NCBI GenBank assembly: GCA_004356105.1
Contig: SMYC01000260.1
Coordinates: 1 to 33,432 of the forward strand
DNA: 33,432 bases
Reading direction: 5' to 3'
Source: Acidobacteriota bacterium
GTDB lineage: Bacteria; Acidobacteriota; Vicinamibacteria; Marinacidobacterales; SMYC01
A model generated the notes under the pieces. The model had not been told where the DNA came from and searched no databases. It saw only the letters and a program-made list of their open reading frames with translations. Below are positions 7,030 to 15,438 of the stretch, one piece after another. The number at the start of each line of letters is the position of its first letter. Within the stretch, counting starts at the first letter, position 1. The translations under genes and the position numbers were made by a program.

Positions 7030-7345
7030 AACCGAAGGAATTCATGATTGTCAGGGCCTAGTTGTAGATTCTCGACAAGCTCACCTCAATTTCTCGCTGA
7101 AACAGCTCCCATGGTTCGGGTTCGTCATTCGTCTTCACGTCACCTCCACACTAAACGAACTGGTTGATGAGTACGCCTCGGTCCAGGCTGTTTGTCTGAT
7201 ACCAGACATCGTTCGAGCGGTCGAAAGGATCCACCGAACGGCAGGATATAAGCTCTTTTTCGTATGCAAGGCAGTACTAGTATTATATATGCGAGGTCAA
7301 GAATCCCTTTAGCTATCAACAGCGAACCGTGTGTACAATAGGGCT
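7030..7345. other. 316-bp intergenic region with lower GC
   Basis: No gene, RNA or clear repeat seen. AT-rich stretches near lolA (7278-7290, including TATTATATAT, and TACAAT at 7334-7339) could hold its promoter, but no -35 at correct spacing was found. Confidence 0.3.
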
Positions 7346-8008
7346 ATGCTTGCGCTGCTCGCGGTTCTCGCTACTGTCCCGGCTATCCAGGACGCCGAGC
7401 TTCAGGCGCTCGTTATGAAGGTCCAGGCTTATCACGACGCGCTCGATGGCTTCGAGGCCGATTTTACCCAGCGCTACGAGAGGCGGGTTCTGCGGAAAAC
7501 CCTCGAGGAAAGCGGGCGGGTCATGGTCAAGAAACCTGGCCGAATGCGGTGGGAGTATCAGACGCCCGAAGAGAAGCTCTTCGTCACGGACGGTAGCCGC
7601 AGCTATTTCTACCTCCCCATGGAAAAGCAGGTCATTGTCAGCCACCATCCTCGAGGAGCCATGGGAATGGGCGAGGGCTCGCCGTTCGAGCTCCTGGCTG
7701 GCACGAGCCGCATGACCGACAACTTCGCGTTCTTTACGTCGAAGCAGGAGCCGCGACGAGGAGGCGTTATGCTCCATTTGATACCGACGAAACATCAAGA
7801 ATGGTTCGAGGAAGTCGAGATCGAGGTCTCTCCCGAGACCGGCGAGCTCCTGCGGGTCGTTCTCGTCGACGCGCAGCGCAATCGGACGGAGTTCTCCTTC
7901 GAGAACGTCCTCCGCAACATCGACCTTCCAGAATCTTTGTTTCGCTTCACCATCCCATCAGGCGTCGACGTCGTCGTCCAATCGGACGCGCCCGGCGACG
8001 TTCCGTAG
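7346..8008 (+). CDS. lolA: LolA-type outer-membrane lipoprotein carrier protein
   Basis: 220-residue periplasmic carrier that takes lipoproteins from the LolCDE transporter to the outer membrane. A short signal peptide (MLALLAVLATVPAIQ) precedes the LolA domain: an N-terminal helix with YHDALDGFEADFTQRYERRVLRKTLEESGRV split over about 29-60, the strand KPGRMRWEYQTPEEKLFVTDG around 62-82, and FSFENVLRNIDLPESLFRF near the end, all classic LolA features in correct order. The ATG at 7346 is used; a GTG at 7331 would add five residues with no better ribosome binding site. Its stop is followed after 18 bp by the secretin gene, so the two are probably co-transcribed. Confidence 0.88.
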   Translation: MLALLAVLATVPAIQDAELQALVMKVQAYHDALDGFEADFTQRYERRVLRKTLEESGRVMVKKPGRMRWEYQTPEEKLFVTDGSRSYFYLPMEKQVIVSHHPRGAMGMGEGSPFELLAGTSRMTDNFAFFTSKQEPRRGGVMLHLIPTKHQEWFEEVEIEVSPETGELLRVVLVDAQRNRTEFSFENVLRNIDLPESLFRFTIPSGVDVVVQSDAPGDVP

Positions 8009-8026
8009 TCCTAGTCGAGGTCCGTC

Positions 8027-9763
8027 ATGCAGACGCGGAAAACCCTGGCTCTCGCGGTCGCTCTTTATTGGCTCTCCGGTTGTGCCGGCTCGAGCTACGT
8101 GAAGGACGCCGAGATCGCCGAAAAAGCAGGGCGCTACGATCAGGCGTTGGCGCTCTACACCAGAGCGCTCGCGGAGAAGCCGAACGAGCGCCACATTGCG
8201 CAAGATCTCAAGCGCGCGAAGCTGCGCGCTTCACAAGCCCACGCGCTCGAAGGCGCCCGCGCGATGACCTTCGGCGATCTTCGAGGCGCCCAAGAAGAGC
8301 TCGAGATAGCGCTCACTTTGAACCCAACCGACCGACAGCTCGCGGTGCAGTTGCGCGAGCTCGAGGACACGATCGCCGAAGAAGGAGAAGAGGCGGAGCG
8401 GCGCTCGCTTGCCGCGCTGAAGCGCCAAGTTCGAGACGCCCCCTTTGGAAGCCTGGACCTTGCCTCTGGCGCTATCGCGCCCGCGAGCTTCGTATTTCGC
8501 AGCGCGAGCCTTCGCGACGTGTTGCTCTCGCTCGGGGCTTTGGCGGGCATCAACGTCGCCTTCGACAGCGACTTTCGCGACAAGAACGTGTCGATCGATC
8601 TCGAGGATGCGACCTTCGAGGAAGCCTTCCGCTCCCTCTGTACGACGACGCGGAACTTCTATCGCGTCGAGAGCGCGAATCTCGTCACGATCATCCCGGA
8701 CACCCAGGCGAAGCGCCGGGAATATGAACAGCAAGTCGCGCGAACGTTCTACCTCTCGAGCGCCGATCTGAAGGAGACCATCGATCTGCTGCGGATCGTT
8801 CTCGGGGCACGGCGGATCGCGCCGCACACTGCCAACAACGCACTAACGATCGTCGACACTCCGGAGCGCGTCCACGCGGCCGAGACCATCATCAACTCTA
8901 TCGACAAGAGCCGGAGCGAAGTCATCGTCGAGATCGAAGTGCTCGAAGTCAACAGGACACGGATGGACGAGTACGGCATCCAGTTTCGCTCGGCTGCCGA
9001 AGACGGCGGTATCCGCGCCAGCATTTTTCCCCAGGACGGGACCGCGAACGAGAACCCCTATCGCTCGAGCAATCTCTTCACCGCGGGCCTACCCGGCGCC
9101 GTTTTGAGCTTGCTGCGTGCCGATAGCGACACGCGCCTTCTCGCCAACCCTCACCTGAGAGCGGTGGATGGCGAAACGGCGCAGGCCGAGTTCGGCGAGC
9201 GCGTCCCGGTGCCCATTACAACCTTCACGCCAATCGCCGCGGGAGGCGTGGCACAACAGCCCGTCACCACCTTCCAATACGAGAATATCGGCGTCAACAT
9301 TCTCGTCACACCTCGTGTCCATCACGACAATCAGGTGAGCATCGCGCTCGAAGTGCGGTTGAGCACGATCTCCGGAACCGGCTTCGGTGGCTTGCCCAAA
9401 TTCGGCAACCGCTCGGTGAGCACCGTTTTGCGCCTCCGCGACGGTGAGACAAGCCTCCTCGCAGGCCTCATCAACGACGTGGAACGTACGAGCCTCACGG
9501 GGACTCCGGGCCTGGCAAGCCTCCCCGTGATCGGCCGACTCTTCTCCGCCAACAAGAAGGAGATCGAGGAAACGGATATCGTATTAACGGTGACGCCTCG
9601 GATCATCCGCCGCACAGACGTCACGCTCGAGGATCTCCTCCCCCACGTGATCGACGGTATCAGTGGAACCAGCGTCCTCTACGAGCCTCAACCCGCACCG
9701 CGTCGCGAGTCCGTCGAGGGAGAAAGACGCCCGCAAGGGCCGAACCGGGATCCAGGAAACTGA
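8027..9763 (+). CDS. TPR-containing secretin lipoprotein (GspD/PilQ family)
   Basis: 578-residue outer-membrane channel protein of the secretin superfamily. An N-terminal lipoprotein signal ends at LSGC (Cys19). TPR-like helices follow at about 22-125 (AGRYDQALALYTRALAEKP and a second unit). An STN/N0-type domain lies at about 155-210 (SLRDVLLSLGALAGINVAFD), an N1/Secretin_N-type domain at about 235-295 (ADLKETIDLLRIVLG ... NNALTIVDTPERVHAAETII), and the membrane-embedded secretin core at about 370-530 ends with EETDIVLTVTPRII. The start is preceded by GAGG with an 8-base spacing. The TPR module on a secretin recalls secretins of tad/PilQ-like or uncharacterised acidobacterial systems. No ATPase, pseudopilin or inner-membrane platform gene is nearby, so the secreted substrate or pilus partner is unknown. 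Confidence 0.88.
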   Translation: MQTRKTLALAVALYWLSGCAGSSYVKDAEIAEKAGRYDQALALYTRALAEKPNERHIAQDLKRAKLRASQAHALEGARAMTFGDLRGAQEELEIALTLNPTDRQLAVQLRELEDTIAEEGEEAERRSLAALKRQVRDAPFGSLDLASGAIAPASFVFRSASLRDVLLSLGALAGINVAFDSDFRDKNVSIDLEDATFEEAFRSLCTTTRNFYRVESANLVTIIPDTQAKRREYEQQVARTFYLSSADLKETIDLLRIVLGARRIAPHTANNALTIVDTPERVHAAETIINSIDKSRSEVIVEIEVLEVNRTRMDEYGIQFRSAAEDGGIRASIFPQDGTANENPYRSSNLFTAGLPGAVLSLLRADSDTRLLANPHLRAVDGETAQAEFGERVPVPITTFTPIAAGGVAQQPVTTFQYENIGVNILVTPRVHHDNQVSIALEVRLSTISGTGFGGLPKFGNRSVSTVLRLRDGETSLLAGLINDVERTSLTGTPGLASLPVIGRLFSANKKEIEETDIVLTVTPRIIRRTDVTLEDLLPHVIDGISGTSVLYEPQPAPRRESVEGERRPQGPNRDPGN

Positions 9764-9784
9764 GGGCCTGAGACACGCCAGGCG

Positions 9785-10579
9785 CTATTTAGCAGTCTTG
9801 AATATGACGGGCACGCGGCAAAGAGTCACCTCGTCGCCGTCCTTGACCGGTGTGAGGACGCCGGTAGGAATACGGTCCCCGTTGATATAGGTCCCGTTCA
9901 TCGTTCCAATTTCTTCAGCGACGTAATAGGTATCGTCCTTGAACAGAAGACGCGCATGGCGACGACTGACGTTGCGGTTGTTGTCTTCGTCCGTCAAATC
10001 GATCTCGGGGCGATGGCCCGTGACCGAGTCGTAACGGCCGATGAGCACTTCGTCCTTATAGATCGGATAAATCTTTCCGCTTTCTTTGGCGACGAAATAG
10101 GCAGCCGCCGTACCCGTCGACGGGACCGTGCCTTCCGGGGTCTTTGTCGGCTGGTCGACGTCGGGAAGCTCCTGGTCCGAGCTCGACGCGGCCGCGGGCT
10201 CCGCCATGAGTTTTTCGAGCTGCTCGGAATATTCCCGCATCCGCATCGAGTACTTCCTCAACATCCGGACCGCGATTTCGGGATTGGAGCGGATCATCTC
10301 GCCGAACGTGGCGCTATTGATCGAGATGACGCCGGTATCCTCGAGGACCTCAGCATCGGCAGTCCGCGGCAAGCGCTCGAGAACTGACATCTCACCGAAG
10401 AAGTCTCCTTTTTCGAGGACGTTGACGGTCTTGCGCTTACCGCCGATCATCTTGCGGATGGCAACCTGGCCCGATTGCACGATGTACATCTCGTCACCTT
10501 CCTCACCCTGGCGAAATATGAAGTCGCCTTTCGAAAAATGGGTCAGGAATTTGGCAAACGGACTTTCTTTGCCAGCCAT
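9785..10579 (-). CDS. Cyclic-nucleotide-binding domain and FHA domain protein
   Basis: 264-residue cytoplasmic signalling protein. A cNMP-binding (CRP-type) domain occupies about 15-105, with the GDFIFRQGEEGDEMYIVQSG strands and the phosphate-binding-cassette region GDFFGEMSVLERLPRTADAEV. A Ser/Ala/Pro-rich linker lies at about 125-160. The C-terminal FHA domain (about 165-260) carries IGRYD, NVSRRHARL and GTMNGTYING, the residues that bind phosphothreonine. There is no DNA-binding helix-turn-helix, so it is not a CRP-type regulator; it more likely links a cyclic nucleotide signal to a phosphorylated partner. It ends 21 bp from the convergent secretin gene and is divergent from the HD-GYP gene, with a strong promoter at 10625-10654. 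Confidence 0.9.
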   Translation of the reverse strand: MAGKESPFAKFLTHFSKGDFIFRQGEEGDEMYIVQSGQVAIRKMIGGKRKTVNVLEKGDFFGEMSVLERLPRTADAEVLEDTGVISINSATFGEMIRSNPEIAVRMLRKYSMRMREYSEQLEKLMAEPAAASSSDQELPDVDQPTKTPEGTVPSTGTAAAYFVAKESGKIYPIYKDEVLIGRYDSVTGHRPEIDLTDEDNNRNVSRRHARLLFKDDTYYVAEEIGTMNGTYINGDRIPTGVLTPVKDGDEVTLCRVPVIFKTAK

Positions 10580-10624
10580 ACTTTGCTCGATTGGTTAAAA
10601 TGGGCTACGTCCTTTTACTACAGC

Positions 10625-10654
10625 AAGATAGCATGACCCATTCGAGTCTGTCAA
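10625..10654 (-). promoter_or_regulatory. Sigma-70-type promoter for the cNMP/FHA gene
   Basis: On the minus strand, TTGACA (10654-10649) is a perfect -35. An 18-bp spacer follows, then TATCTT (10630-10625) preceded by an extended -10 TGC. Transcription would start near 10618, leaving a 39-base leader to the ATG at 10579. Confidence 0.65.
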
Positions 10655-10715
10655 CTTTGAGGCTCCAGAAATCCGACAGCAAGACACCCCCCCCGCGGCC
10701 CCGCGGCCCGGCCGA

Positions 10716-10745
10716 TTGACGCTGCCTCGTGACGCATGTTATCAT
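10716..10745 (+). promoter_or_regulatory. Sigma-70-type promoter for the GAF-HD-GYP gene
   Basis: TTGACG (10716-10721), an 18-bp spacer and TATCAT (10740-10745) with an extended -10 TG at 10737-10738. Transcription would start near 10752, about 36 bases before the ATG. An inverted repeat GCCC-TAAATT-GGGC covers 10749-10762, right at the expected start, and could be an operator. Confidence 0.65.
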
Positions 10746-10787
10746 GGCGCCCTAAATTGGGCCCCGTCTCAGTAACCCGGTATTTCA

Positions 10788-11885
10788 ATGAAACTGAGCG
10801 ATCCTGCAGAGTACGTCAAAAAACTGACCGCTGTCCTCGAAGTCACCAAAGCATATCGCGGCATCATTCATCTCGACGTATTGCTGTCGACTATCGTCGA
10901 GACAGCCGCTGACACCGTCGGCGCCGAAGCCAGCTCCATCCTTCTCTATGACGACGAGGGCAAGCTTCGCTTTCACTCGGCCTCTGGCCGCGCCGCGCGA
11001 GCGGTCAAGCCCATGATCGTGGAGCCCGGTCAAGGGATCGCCGGCTGGACAGCCGTGAACGGCGAGCCGGCGATCGTGAACGACACCGCCACGGATCCGC
11101 GCTTCGCGGGGGGGTTCGACCGGGAGAGTGGCTTCGTAACACGTTCCATTCTATGCGTGCCTCTGACTTTCGAGGGACGCGTCATCGGCGTGCTCGAGCT
11201 TCTCAACAAGAAGGACGACGGCAAGTTCGACGAAGAGGATCAAACGCTATTGTTCAGCCTCGCCGACCAGGCGGCGATATCCATCGAGCACGTGCGGCTC
11301 CAGGACGCCCAGAACAATTACTTCAGCCACGTAAGCGAGATCCTGATCGGCGCCATGGATACTCACGTTCCCATCAAGGACGGCCATGCGCGCCGAGTGG
11401 CCCGCTACGCCAGGCTCGTAGCGACAGGGCTCGGACTGTCCGACGATGAGCAACGTGAGCTCTATTTCGCAGGGCTCCTGCACGATATCGGCCTCCTCAA
11501 GCTCGACACGAGCGCAGAATGGACGCGCGAGCGCATCGAGCTCCATCCACTTCTGGGCTACGAGATGATCAAAGACATCATCTTTTGGAAACAGCTCGCT
11601 CCGGTGATCCTTCACCACCACGAGCGTTGGGACGGACGTGGCTATCCGAACAAGCTCCAGGGAGAAGCCATCCCGCTAGGCGCCCGGATCGTCGGCGTGT
11701 GCGAAGCGTTCGACGTCATTACGAGCACGAGCTCCTACAAATCTCCCCTGCCCTACGAGATGGCATTGAGAGAAATGGAAGCCCACGCGGCCACCCAGTT
11801 CGACCCAAGAGTTATCGAAGTGTTAAAAGCCAGCATCTCCGAGGCCGACACGCTCGACCGCAGGCCACCCTCTGGCTCCAAATAG
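10788..11885 (+). CDS. GAF-domain HD-GYP cyclic-di-GMP phosphodiesterase
   Basis: 365-residue cytoplasmic enzyme predicted to hydrolyse cyclic di-GMP. An N-terminal GAF sensor domain (about 25-170) contains the EASSILLYDDE and GQGIAGW segments typical of small-ligand-binding GAF folds. A helical linker leads to an HD-GYP domain at about 190-355 with the metal ligands in order: His200, the HDIG pair His232-Asp233, His253, the HHH cluster 276-278, and WDGRGYP (GYP at 285-287). All residues needed for activity are present. The start codon has no clear Shine-Dalgarno sequence but sits 36 bases downstream of a near-consensus promoter. The gene is monocistronic by position: the next gene is convergent. 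Confidence 0.92.
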   Translation: MKLSDPAEYVKKLTAVLEVTKAYRGIIHLDVLLSTIVETAADTVGAEASSILLYDDEGKLRFHSASGRAARAVKPMIVEPGQGIAGWTAVNGEPAIVNDTATDPRFAGGFDRESGFVTRSILCVPLTFEGRVIGVLELLNKKDDGKFDEEDQTLLFSLADQAAISIEHVRLQDAQNNYFSHVSEILIGAMDTHVPIKDGHARRVARYARLVATGLGLSDDEQRELYFAGLLHDIGLLKLDTSAEWTRERIELHPLLGYEMIKDIIFWKQLAPVILHHHERWDGRGYPNKLQGEAIPLGARIVGVCEAFDVITSTSSYKSPLPYEMALREMEAHAATQFDPRVIEVLKASISEADTLDRRPPSGSK

Positions 11886-12023
11886 CCCCCGTAAGAACAA
11901 CGCAAACCTGGCGGGACAAGAAAACTGAGCAGCGAGAGTTTCCTCTCCTTCTCTCTTTTTGTCTTTTCTTTGCGACTTTGCTCCTTTGCGTTACGCTTTT
12001 TTTATTATTGATCAATCTTTTTG
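11886..12023. other. Convergent intergenic region with degenerate CGCAAAGG-type repeat
   Basis: T-rich on the plus strand. On the minus strand 11968-11994 reads as degenerate tandem CGCAAAG units, another common intergenic repeat type. A T tract at 11996-12004 after it may help terminate the HD-GYP transcript. Confidence 0.4.
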
Positions 12024-13394
12024 CTACAGCAGCTTGACGCGGTTTTCGTCGAGGGTCTCGTCCTTCGTCACGCTCAAAACAGATCGCTTGTTGACTTCAC
12101 GGACCAAAGTCTTCAAGTAAGTCTCGAATCGATGGGCTAGTTGGAGCATGCCGGGAACGCGGTCGCATTTCAGGAGCTCGGTGGCGAAGGACTCGAAACT
12201 GGACCAATCGCGATACATGAGAAAACGGAGCGAGCGGTCGCGGAAGCGCGAGATTAGACGTTTGAGTGCCTCCGCGCCTTCGTCGCTCGGCTCTTGGCCG
12301 AACTTCTGGACCGAGAGCGTAAGCGTGATGAGATCATGCTTCAAAATTCGTGATTGCTCGAGATGGGTCCGGTATTGGGGAAAAATCCGGTGACCGTCGA
12401 TGTCCGGGTCGAATCCTCGAGCGAGCTGTATGACGCTTTGCTGAAAGCAGTCCCTCAAAATTCCGTGCGAGTTCTCGATCTTCATGTACACGGCGTCGGC
12501 TTGTTTGAAAGAGGTCAGCTCGGTGAGCTCGTTCTGGATTACCTTCCGAAGCTCCAGGGGCACACAATAAATGAAGCTCTCGAAAGACTCGGGAAACCCG
12601 GACTCACTCCCCAAGCGCGCTTGTTCTAGCCTTATGAACTCGACGAGCTCCCGCGTCTCCGAGGCGACGAGTGAAAAAATCAAGACGGTCGTACGGAGCT
12701 CTTCTAGGTGGCGCCGTCGAGGGTCGGCATATTCGAGGTAGTGAAGCTGGCGAAAGAACTGCAGAAAAGTAGCAGCCACGACGCGGCGTCGCTCGCGATC
12801 GTCGATGCGCTGCATCAGTTGCGTGATCGGCTCGGCGGTAATGCGGTCATAGGCAGGAATGAAACGGCGATCCATCAACAGGCTGAGATAGTCGTTCCTG
12901 CGAGTCTCCCGATAGATGACGCGTCCGATGGCCTGAAACGTGGCGTAAGGGATTCTCGAGAGCTTCGAGAGCTCGTTGAGCAATAACATGAGATCTTCGA
13001 AGCTCTCTCGGAGAAGCGTCAGACCCGACTGAGGGCTGTTCTGTCGAAGAAGTCGCGCTACATAAGGATCCGCAATGTGATCCGCTTTGAGAAAGTTCTC
13101 GACATATTTGTCGAAGCGTTCATGGCTGACTTGATCTTCGCTCGACAGGAGTGGGCAGATTTTTGTGACGCGTTCGATCGCATGCGACACGAGCCCGATC
13201 TCGTCATAGAAACTGCGGATGGCGAGTGTGCGGTTCGAATCTTCCGAAAGGGGTTGATTGCGGGTGCGGAAATATCTTTCGAAGCTTCGGAGCCACATCT
13301 CGAGCTCGAAGAGAAACTCGGTCCGGCCGGTCTCTTCGAGTAGGGCGACCCAGTCAGACATCTGACCAAGCAGAAACTCAGTTCGCCGGGACAA
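12024..13394 (-). CDS. Unknown all-helical protein
   Basis: 456-residue protein that I do not recognise. It is almost entirely helix-forming, rich in Glu, Arg, Leu and Phe, with no signal peptide, membrane segment or repeated Cys/His motif. Segments such as LRESFEDLMLLLNELSKLSRIPY (split across about 128-150) and DDRERRRVVAATFLQFFRQL (about 198-217) look like packed amphipathic helices, so a cytoplasmic helical bundle or scaffold is likely. Translation from the TTG at 13394 has a GGAG box close by; the ATG at 13361 (Met12) is an alternative without a ribosome binding site. The gene lies alone between the convergent HD-GYP gene and the divergent histidine kinase, whose pairing with it suggests, only weakly, a shared signalling role. 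Confidence 0.8.
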   Translation of the reverse strand: MSRRTEFLLGQMSDWVALLEETGRTEFLFELEMWLRSFERYFRTRNQPLSEDSNRTLAIRSFYDEIGLVSHAIERVTKICPLLSSEDQVSHERFDKYVENFLKADHIADPYVARLLRQNSPQSGLTLLRESFEDLMLLLNELSKLSRIPYATFQAIGRVIYRETRRNDYLSLLMDRRFIPAYDRITAEPITQLMQRIDDRERRRVVAATFLQFFRQLHYLEYADPRRRHLEELRTTVLIFSLVASETRELVEFIRLEQARLGSESGFPESFESFIYCVPLELRKVIQNELTELTSFKQADAVYMKIENSHGILRDCFQQSVIQLARGFDPDIDGHRIFPQYRTHLEQSRILKHDLITLTLSVQKFGQEPSDEGAEALKRLISRFRDRSLRFLMYRDWSSFESFATELLKCDRVPGMLQLAHRFETYLKTLVREVNKRSVLSVTKDETLDENRVKLL

Positions 13395-13477
13395 TCGGCT
13401 CCGCCCGTCCTTCCAGCAGTTAATTCAATGTGGTCAATCAGTTACCGGGATCCATCTTAGCACGTTTCCGAGCCAGC

Positions 13478-13507
13478 GTGACCCCTCGGCGCCCGATCAT
13501 GTATAAT
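13478..13507 (+). promoter_or_regulatory. Sigma-70-type promoter for the histidine kinase gene
   Basis: GTGACC (13478-13483), an 18-bp spacer and a perfect TATAAT (13502-13507). Transcription would start near 13514, about 74 bases upstream of the ATG. Confidence 0.55.
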
Positions 13508-13587
13508 GAATGCCTCTTCATACAATCTTTGTTAGCGTCTGTCTCTGAAAGCCCGTCATCGCACTGCTAGGTTCTCGAGTCGCATTC

Positions 13588-15054
13588 ATGAGCAAGCCCA
13601 CCATCATCTGCATAGGAGACGCGCGCCGAGAGCTCGAGGCCGTGCTCCGTCCACAGCTGGACGACGCCTATGCCCTTGAGTGCTTCGACTCGGTCGACGA
13701 GGCGCGGGCGTGGATCGAGCAGGCTCTCGAGTCTGGCGCCGAGATCGTCGGCGCCTTGATGGAAGACTCTCGCGGCGCGGAGCTCCCTGTCAAGGTCCAT
13801 CCTTTGCCCGAGGCGGGAGACAGAGCCCCGGAAACGCTGAGGCCGATGGTGCGCGACATCCTGAAGCGCTTCGAGCTCGACGGCCTGAGGGCACGCAACC
13901 AGCTCCTCGAATCGCTCAGCGATGTCGGCGTCGCCCTCGCCGGTAGCTTCGACATCCAGGCCATCCTTCGAAAGACGCGAGAGGCCGCGGAGCAGCTCGC
14001 CAAAGGCCGCACGGTGGAAGTGCTCTATAAGGGTTGTGACACCATTAATTCTCGTGCCCTCTGGCACCCAGAGCAACCCGACCCGGACCACATGGGTCGT
14101 GATGAGCGCCGCGCGATGCTCGCGCGAGTTTCAAAGGACTACGACGAAGTCCCGACCGCTTTCGAGCACGGGTGTCGGCTTTTTCTACCGATCGCCTATC
14201 AGAGCGAGCTTCTCGGGCTTCTTGTGCTCAGGAGAGGAGACAGCTTCAGCCCCGAGGGCCAGAAGCTCTTATCGATCTTGTGTCTTCAAACCGCGACCGC
14301 TCTTCGCAATATTCACCTGACGCAGGAGCGCATCCAGTTCGAGCGGCTCTCGGCTGTCGGTCGCATGATCGGCTCCATTGTTCACGATTTTCGCAGTCCT
14401 CTGACGGCGCTTCGCGGCTATGCCGGAATGTTAACGAATCTCGATCTGAACAAGAGAGAGCGCGGCGACTATGGGCAGAGCGTAATCGAGGAATGCGACC
14501 GCTTGAATCAGATGGTGGACGAGCTGCTCGAGTTCACGCGCGGTAACCATTTCGACCTCTCTCGCGAATGGGTTCGCCCAGCTCCGTATCTCGGGGCTCT
14601 CGCGGCAAGATTGCGCGCTCAGTTTAGAGAGCGCCATATTCGGGTCGAGCTCGAGCTCGGCTATTCGGGAGAAATTTTCGTCGACAAGAAGAGACTGGAC
14701 CGCGCCCTATGGAATGTCGCCATCAACGCCTGCCAAGCAATGTCCGATGGCGGCCAGCTCATCCTGCGCTCGGAGTGCTTTGGCAATGGCGTATGTCTGT
14801 CGGTCGAAGATGATGGAAGCGGGATTCCCGAGGAAGTGAAGCATCGTATCTTCGAGCCGTTCTTCTCCTACGGCAAATCGGAGGGCATCGGCCTTGGGAT
14901 GCTCATCGCTCAGAAGGCCGTGGAAGATCACGGCGGAGAGATCACCGTCGAAAGCGAGGAGGGCGTCGGCACCCAGGTGCGTTTCTACTTGCCCGTCGAT
15001 GCCTCCAAGCAACCGACCGCTGTCGCGGCCAGCGCCAAGGCCAGCGCCAACTAG
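13588..15054 (+). CDS. Soluble GAF-domain sensor histidine kinase
   Basis: 488-residue cytoplasmic kinase without membrane segments. The first 90 residues resemble a receiver fold (TIICIGDARRELEAVLRPQL) but lack the usual acidic pocket and phosphoacceptor Asp, so this may be a degenerate receiver. A GAF domain follows at about 105-240. The dimerisation/phosphoacceptor helix has VHDFRSPLTALRGYA with His266. The ATPase domain shows the N box NVAINACQAM (Asn380), the G1 box DDGSGIP (Asp409), FEPFF and the G2 box EGIGLGM. The tail is Ala/Ser/Lys-rich. No response regulator is adjacent, so it is an orphan kinase here. Its TAG stop lies in the CTAG that begins the following repeat cluster. Confidence 0.92.
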   Translation: MSKPTIICIGDARRELEAVLRPQLDDAYALECFDSVDEARAWIEQALESGAEIVGALMEDSRGAELPVKVHPLPEAGDRAPETLRPMVRDILKRFELDGLRARNQLLESLSDVGVALAGSFDIQAILRKTREAAEQLAKGRTVEVLYKGCDTINSRALWHPEQPDPDHMGRDERRAMLARVSKDYDEVPTAFEHGCRLFLPIAYQSELLGLLVLRRGDSFSPEGQKLLSILCLQTATALRNIHLTQERIQFERLSAVGRMIGSIVHDFRSPLTALRGYAGMLTNLDLNKRERGDYGQSVIEECDRLNQMVDELLEFTRGNHFDLSREWVRPAPYLGALAARLRAQFRERHIRVELELGYSGEIFVDKKRLDRALWNVAINACQAMSDGGQLILRSECFGNGVCLSVEDDGSGIPEEVKHRIFEPFFSYGKSEGIGLGMLIAQKAVEDHGGEITVESEEGVGTQVRFYLPVDASKQPTAVAASAKASAN

Positions 15055-15438
15055 TCTAGCACTAGGCTATTTAGCCTCTAACCGGTCAGAAGTGAGGATT
15101 TTGTTCGCACTTTTCTGGGGGCGCGAGCTAAGTGACGTCGTTTCAACAGCTTTCAGGTTTACCTGGCTAGATCTAGAGCAAGACAATCTCACCGCGGAGG
15201 CGCAGAGCGCGCGGAGAAGAAGAAATCCCGGATTTTCGTATGCGTCCTCTGCGCCTCTGCGGTTCAAACGCTTTCAGGTTTACCGGCCTCGATCTGGATC
15301 CATATTAAGCTTCTTTCTTATCCCCACCTCTCCTCCTATCCCCACCTCTCCTTGCTTTTTGAAGCTGTTAAAGGCAATGGGGATGTGGGGTTAAAATGGA
15401 GAATCGTCTCGGCTCAAAACGCTTTCAGGTTTACGTGG
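15055..15438. repeat. Composite intergenic repeat cluster
   Basis: 384 bases without a gene. Components in order: 15072-15170, a perfect 99-bp inverted copy of 6425-6523; 15191-15263, a CGCAGAGG-type hairpin; 15266-15284 and about 15419-15442, two copies of the CGCTTTCAGGTTTAC module; and 15320-15392, a degenerate copy of the GGGGATGTGGGG family with two ATCCCCACCTCTCC units at an 18-bp period. Spurious small ORFs arise here on both strands. The right edge supplies the TAG stop of mpl. Confidence 0.8.

Noticed and set aside
7281..7339. Promoter for lolA at TATTATATAT or TACAAT
   Set aside because: No matching -35 at normal spacing, and TACAAT is too close to the start codon.
7801..8727. 308-residue plus-strand ORF
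   Set aside because: Arg-rich out-of-frame shadow overlapping lolA and the secretin gene.
15067..15267. 66-residue minus-strand ORF and the 166-residue plus-strand ORF at 14894-15394
   Set aside because: Both are translations of CGCAGAGG-type repeats; the same phrases (such as APLRF and TAEAQS) appear at every copy in different contexts.
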